The notes under the pieces were generated by a model. The model was not told the DNA's origin and ran no database searches. It saw only the letters and a program-made list of their open reading frames with translations. The position numbers and the translations under genes are program-made. Positions 14,892-16,750 of a stretch of DNA of 16,750 bases are shown piece after piece. The stretch's first letter is position 1. Each line of letters opens with the position of its first letter. This stretch comes from JBMNTU01 sp050945895 (GTDB lineage: Bacteria; Bacillota; Clostridia; Christensenellales; Christensenellaceae). The stretch covers positions 1 to 16,750 of the forward strand of contig JBMNTU010000050.1 in NCBI GenBank assembly GCA_050945895.1, written 5' to 3'.

Positions 14892-15431
14892 ATGTACTAT
14901 GCAACACAATATCCGTCGCCCATAGGCACGCTTACGCTGGCTTCCGACGGCAGCAGCCTCGTCGGCTTGTGGATCGCAGGGCAAAAATACCACGGGGGCG
15001 CTATTTCCCAAAAGATGACGAAAAAAAATGACGTGCCGGTGTTTGACGCGGCCAAAAAATGGCTGGACGAATATTTTAGCGGCAAAGCGCCCGCAATTTC
15101 CGGGTTGCCGTTGGCGCCCGCAGGCGGAGAGTTCCGGCAGAACGTGTGGGAAATTTTGTGCCAGATTCCCCATGGCGAAGTAACGACCTATGGCGAAATT
15201 GCAAAGAAAATGGCCGAAAAGCTGGGCTGCGCAAGCATGTCCTGCCAGGCGGTGGGCGGCGCTGTGGGGCACAACCCCATTTCCATCATCATTCCCTGCC
15301 ACAGGGTCGTAGGCAAAGATGGCAGCCTGACGGGTTATGCCGGAGGAATAAAAACAAAAATAAAGCTGCTGGAGCTGGAGGGCGCCGATCTGTCGGGGCT
15401 GTACATTCCAAAAAAAGGAACGGCGCTGTAA
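14892..15431 (+). CDS. ogt: Methylated-DNA--protein-cysteine S-methyltransferase
   Basis: A 179-residue suicide repair protein that transfers alkyl groups from O6-alkylguanine (and O4-alkylthymine) to its own cysteine. The active-site motif PCHRV is at 135-139, with acceptor Cys136. An N-terminal domain (1-75) precedes the winged-helix DNA-binding domain (FRQNVWEILCQIPHGEVTTYGEIA, 81-104). At the position of the human MGMT arginine finger (Arg128 in ARAVGGA) this protein has Gln in CQAVGGAVGHNP. The start is ATG at 14892 with AGGAGGGG at 14881-14888; the frame is open further upstream, but only inside the preceding gene. It is co-transcribed with the Ada-AlkA gene. Confidence 0.95.
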   Translation: MYYATQYPSPIGTLTLASDGSSLVGLWIAGQKYHGGAISQKMTKKNDVPVFDAAKKWLDEYFSGKAPAISGLPLAPAGGEFRQNVWEILCQIPHGEVTTYGEIAKKMAEKLGCASMSCQAVGGAVGHNPISIIIPCHRVVGKDGSLTGYAGGIKTKIKLLELEGADLSGLYIPKKGTAL

Positions 15432-15460
15432 AAAAGAGGCAGCCGCAAAAGGCCCCCTCT
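15429..15460 (-). terminator. Terminator of the truncated metallo-hydrolase gene
   Basis: A stem AGAGG/CCTCT with an inner GCC/GGC pair (15435-15460) is followed on the minus strand by a run of T (complement of 15430-15434). On the plus strand no T-run follows, so it mainly serves the minus-strand gene and also lies at the end of the ogt transcript. Confidence 0.65.
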
Positions 15461-15481
15461 AAAAAACTGCCGGACGCATAT

Positions 15482-15793
15482 TTATTTTTGGTAAGTTCCT
15501 CCATGATAGCAAACATATATGTCGGCACCCAGCGAAAGCAATTTGTCCATCGACGCTTTTGCGGCCTTCGGGTCGAGTGTAAATTGCGGGTTGGCAATGG
15601 CCGGTACGCCATTCTCCAGCGCCATTGCGTCTCCGGCGATTACAACGCCCTGGTCGGGCAGGTACAGCGAAATATGCCCGGGCGTATGTCCGGGCGTCGC
15701 AACGATTTTGCAGCCGCACAAATCGTCGCCGTCATTTACGGTCAGGTCGGCCAAAACGGGCCGGACGCTGCGCAGCTGAAACGAATTGAACAC
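15482..15793 (-). pseudogene. 3' half of a metallo-beta-lactamase-fold hydrolase gene (5' end missing)
   Basis: The reading frame encodes 103 residues that match the C-terminal half of MBL-fold hydrolases: IVATPGHTPGHISLYLPDQGVVIAGDAM (metal-binding His and Asp motifs), then a conserved ANPQFTLDPKAAKASMDKLL helix and the terminal CYHGG motif. The N-terminal part with the HxHxDH metal site is absent; typical family members are over 200 residues. The frame begins at a GTG directly preceded by an in-frame TGA, with no ribosome binding site, so it is a remnant rather than a short gene. Its normal terminator remains (15429-15460). The break falls at about 15794, where the neighbouring sequence changes character. 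Confidence 0.85.
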
Positions 15794-15856
15794 TCAGCCG
15801 GTTATACACTGTATAATGGTTCCCGAGCTTTTGTTGTGTATTTGAAGTCCGTGGAA

Positions 15857-16540
15857 ATGAGAAACCATGGGCAGCCGTGTGCTGACGCTATCACTAATCA
15901 GTTTATAAGAATGGAATCTCAATTTAAAGGCCCGTCTCTCAGAAAAACAAGCCGGAAAGACCGGAGAATCAGTAGCTTACATAGCGTATACCGTAAACTC
16001 GTTGTGTCGCATATAAAGGAAATGGAATCATATTCCATTGGATATATGCTGGAAAGCAAGAGCCATGTGGCAAATCAAATTTCGATGTGCTTTGGAAAAG
16101 TAAAGACCAAGAACCTTATCACGCATATAGAACTTTTGAATACGCCTGCTTTCAATGCCAAATATCCAAACTGGGCAAAAGAGCTATATGAAATTGATGC
16201 GTGGCCCAGCTTTCATAATTATAACATGTCGCTACGCTATAATGATATTCGCCCCTTCTATTCAGATGAACTGGCAGGCGACCGTCTAATACCATTACGC
16301 AATACCCGCAAAAGCACCCTGTTTTTTAAATGGGCGCTTGCGAGTTTGTGGATATGTAATGTGTATTGGATTCTGATGGTGGCTCTGATTCTGAAATTGT
16401 GGTATGCCGTTATTATATACACCCTCACTTGTTTAATCAAAGCATGCGTAATCGAGATAACGGGTACCAAAATTTATGCAATACATACCAGCCCCAAGAC
16501 AAAAATCTTGCTTTCCTGTGCTTCAGGTGTTCCACCATAA
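15857..16540 (+). CDS. Unrecognised protein with two C-terminal membrane segments
   Basis: A 227-codon frame open from before the junction at about 15794 to a TAA at 16538-16540. I do not recognise the family. Residues 1-150 are charged and soluble-looking; residues about 156-178 and 180-198 are hydrophobic and probably form a membrane hairpin; the last 29 residues are short and basic. A TATAAT lies at 15812-15817, inside a 6-bp inverted repeat (TTATAC/GTATAA, 15802-15816). The start is uncertain: ATG at 15857 lacks a spaced ribosome binding site, and ATGs at 15911 and 16022 (the latter directly after AAAGGA) are alternatives. The segment is more AT-rich than the genes to its left, consistent with a separate origin. 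It could also be a decayed gene. Confidence 0.4.
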   Translation: MRNHGQPCADAITNQFIRMESQFKGPSLRKTSRKDRRISSLHSVYRKLVVSHIKEMESYSIGYMLESKSHVANQISMCFGKVKTKNLITHIELLNTPAFNAKYPNWAKELYEIDAWPSFHNYNMSLRYNDIRPFYSDELAGDRLIPLRNTRKSTLFFKWALASLWICNVYWILMVALILKLWYAVIIYTLTCLIKACVIEITGTKIYAIHTSPKTKILLSCASGVPP

Positions 16541-16560
16541 CAGAATGTTACACTTCCTCC

Positions 16561-16619
16561 GGCAATGCAGACACAAAATAGACCACTCCAAAAGGTGCTG
16601 GTCTGTTTGTGTTTATGCC
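16561..16619. terminator. Long imperfect hairpin, terminator-like on either strand
   Basis: Nested arms pair: GGCA/TGCC, ACACAAA/TTTGTGT (16571-16577 with 16606-16612) and AGACCA/TGGTCT (16580-16585 with 16599-16604). It lies 20 bp after the stop of the unrecognised ORF and just before the right inverted repeat. The T content after the stem is moderate, so it may instead be the end of a mobile or repeated element. Confidence 0.5.
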
Positions 16620-16627
16620 GAAAAAAT

Positions 16628-16750
16628 CTTAGTGTAAAATAATCATTGGCAAAAGGGAGGCGTCCAGAAGGCGCCTCCCACAGATACACACTTGATATAA
16701 TGATTTTGGAAAAGAATCAATCAAGGAGTGTATGCAGTAATATGGTAAAC
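16628..16750 (+). repeat. Right arm of the 123-bp perfect inverted repeat; carries the start of an outward-reading gene
   Basis: This is the exact reverse complement of 4-126. On the plus strand it holds the GC hairpin GGGAGGCG/CGCCTCCC (16655-16679), TATAAT (16696-16701), AAGGAG and ATG GTA AAC (16742-16750), after which the window ends. Identity may continue outside the window, so the true length is unknown. The hairpin between the element's edge and the gene start resembles the protective hairpins seen at the ends of some insertion sequences, but this is inference. Confidence 0.9.

Noticed and set aside
15146..15856. Upstream extension of the unrecognised ORF to a 464-codon frame
   Set aside because: The part before about 15795 runs in another frame of ogt and antisense to the metallo-hydrolase remnant, both of which have clear family matches in their own frames.
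1..16750. Composite transposon bounded by two insertion sequences
   Set aside because: The paired inverted repeats would fit, but no transposase sequence or target duplication is visible in the window, so only the repeat itself is reported.

Overview
The window looks like chromosomal DNA of a Gram-positive anaerobe, most likely a Clostridia-type Firmicute of middling GC. The reasons are AGGAGG-type ribosome binding sites, TTGACA/TATAAT promoters, energy-coupling-factor (ECF) vitamin transport, a Gram-positive-style lipoprotein, and an Ada-AlkA fusion protein. I cannot name a genus from the sequence alone.

Layout. (1) Positions 4-126 and 16628-16750 are perfect 123-bp inverted copies of one sequence; each copy carries a GC-rich hairpin, a TATAAT box and an AAGGAG site followed by the first codons of a gene running out of the window. 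(2) 241-4141: a divergent pair, an NCS2 xanthine/uric-acid-type permease on the minus strand, and an OPT-family transporter followed 2 bp later by a small PqqD-like protein on the plus strand. (3) 4220-8207, minus strand: a cobalamin riboswitch with a downstream intrinsic terminator controls a four-gene operon: DUF4430 (transcobalamin-like) lipoprotein, EcfT, a fused double-ATPase EcfA, and an S component. I read this as a B12 uptake system. (4) 8362-9021: an AlkD-family DNA glycosylase. (5) 9118-12431: a TetR regulator with a candidate operator inside its own promoter, followed by an 854-residue LuxR-type ATPase regulator (LAL/MalT type). (6) 12432-12960: a non-coding gap with a folded RNA candidate and a promoter-to-terminator interval that could make a small RNA. 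(7) 12961-13329: a cold-shock protein gene with a long hairpin in its leader. (8) 13390-15431: an adaptive-response operon, Ada-AlkA fusion plus O6-alkylguanine methyltransferase. (9) 15435-16750: the 3' half of a metallo-beta-lactamase-fold gene that stops abruptly at about 15794, where a more AT-rich segment begins. That segment carries an unrecognised ORF with two predicted membrane helices, a long imperfect hairpin, and then the right inverted repeat.

Functional themes are nutrient import (purine bases, peptides or metal chelates, cobalamin) and alkylation-damage repair (AlkD, Ada-AlkA, Ogt). The most useful items for follow-up are the B12 cassette with its riboswitch expression platform and dedicated lipoprotein, the orphan PqqD protein tied to an OPT transporter, the two RNA candidates around 12.4-12.95 kb, the csp leader hairpin, and the right-hand junction with the flanking inverted repeats. 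I saw no rRNA, tRNA, CRISPR array or intact transposase.
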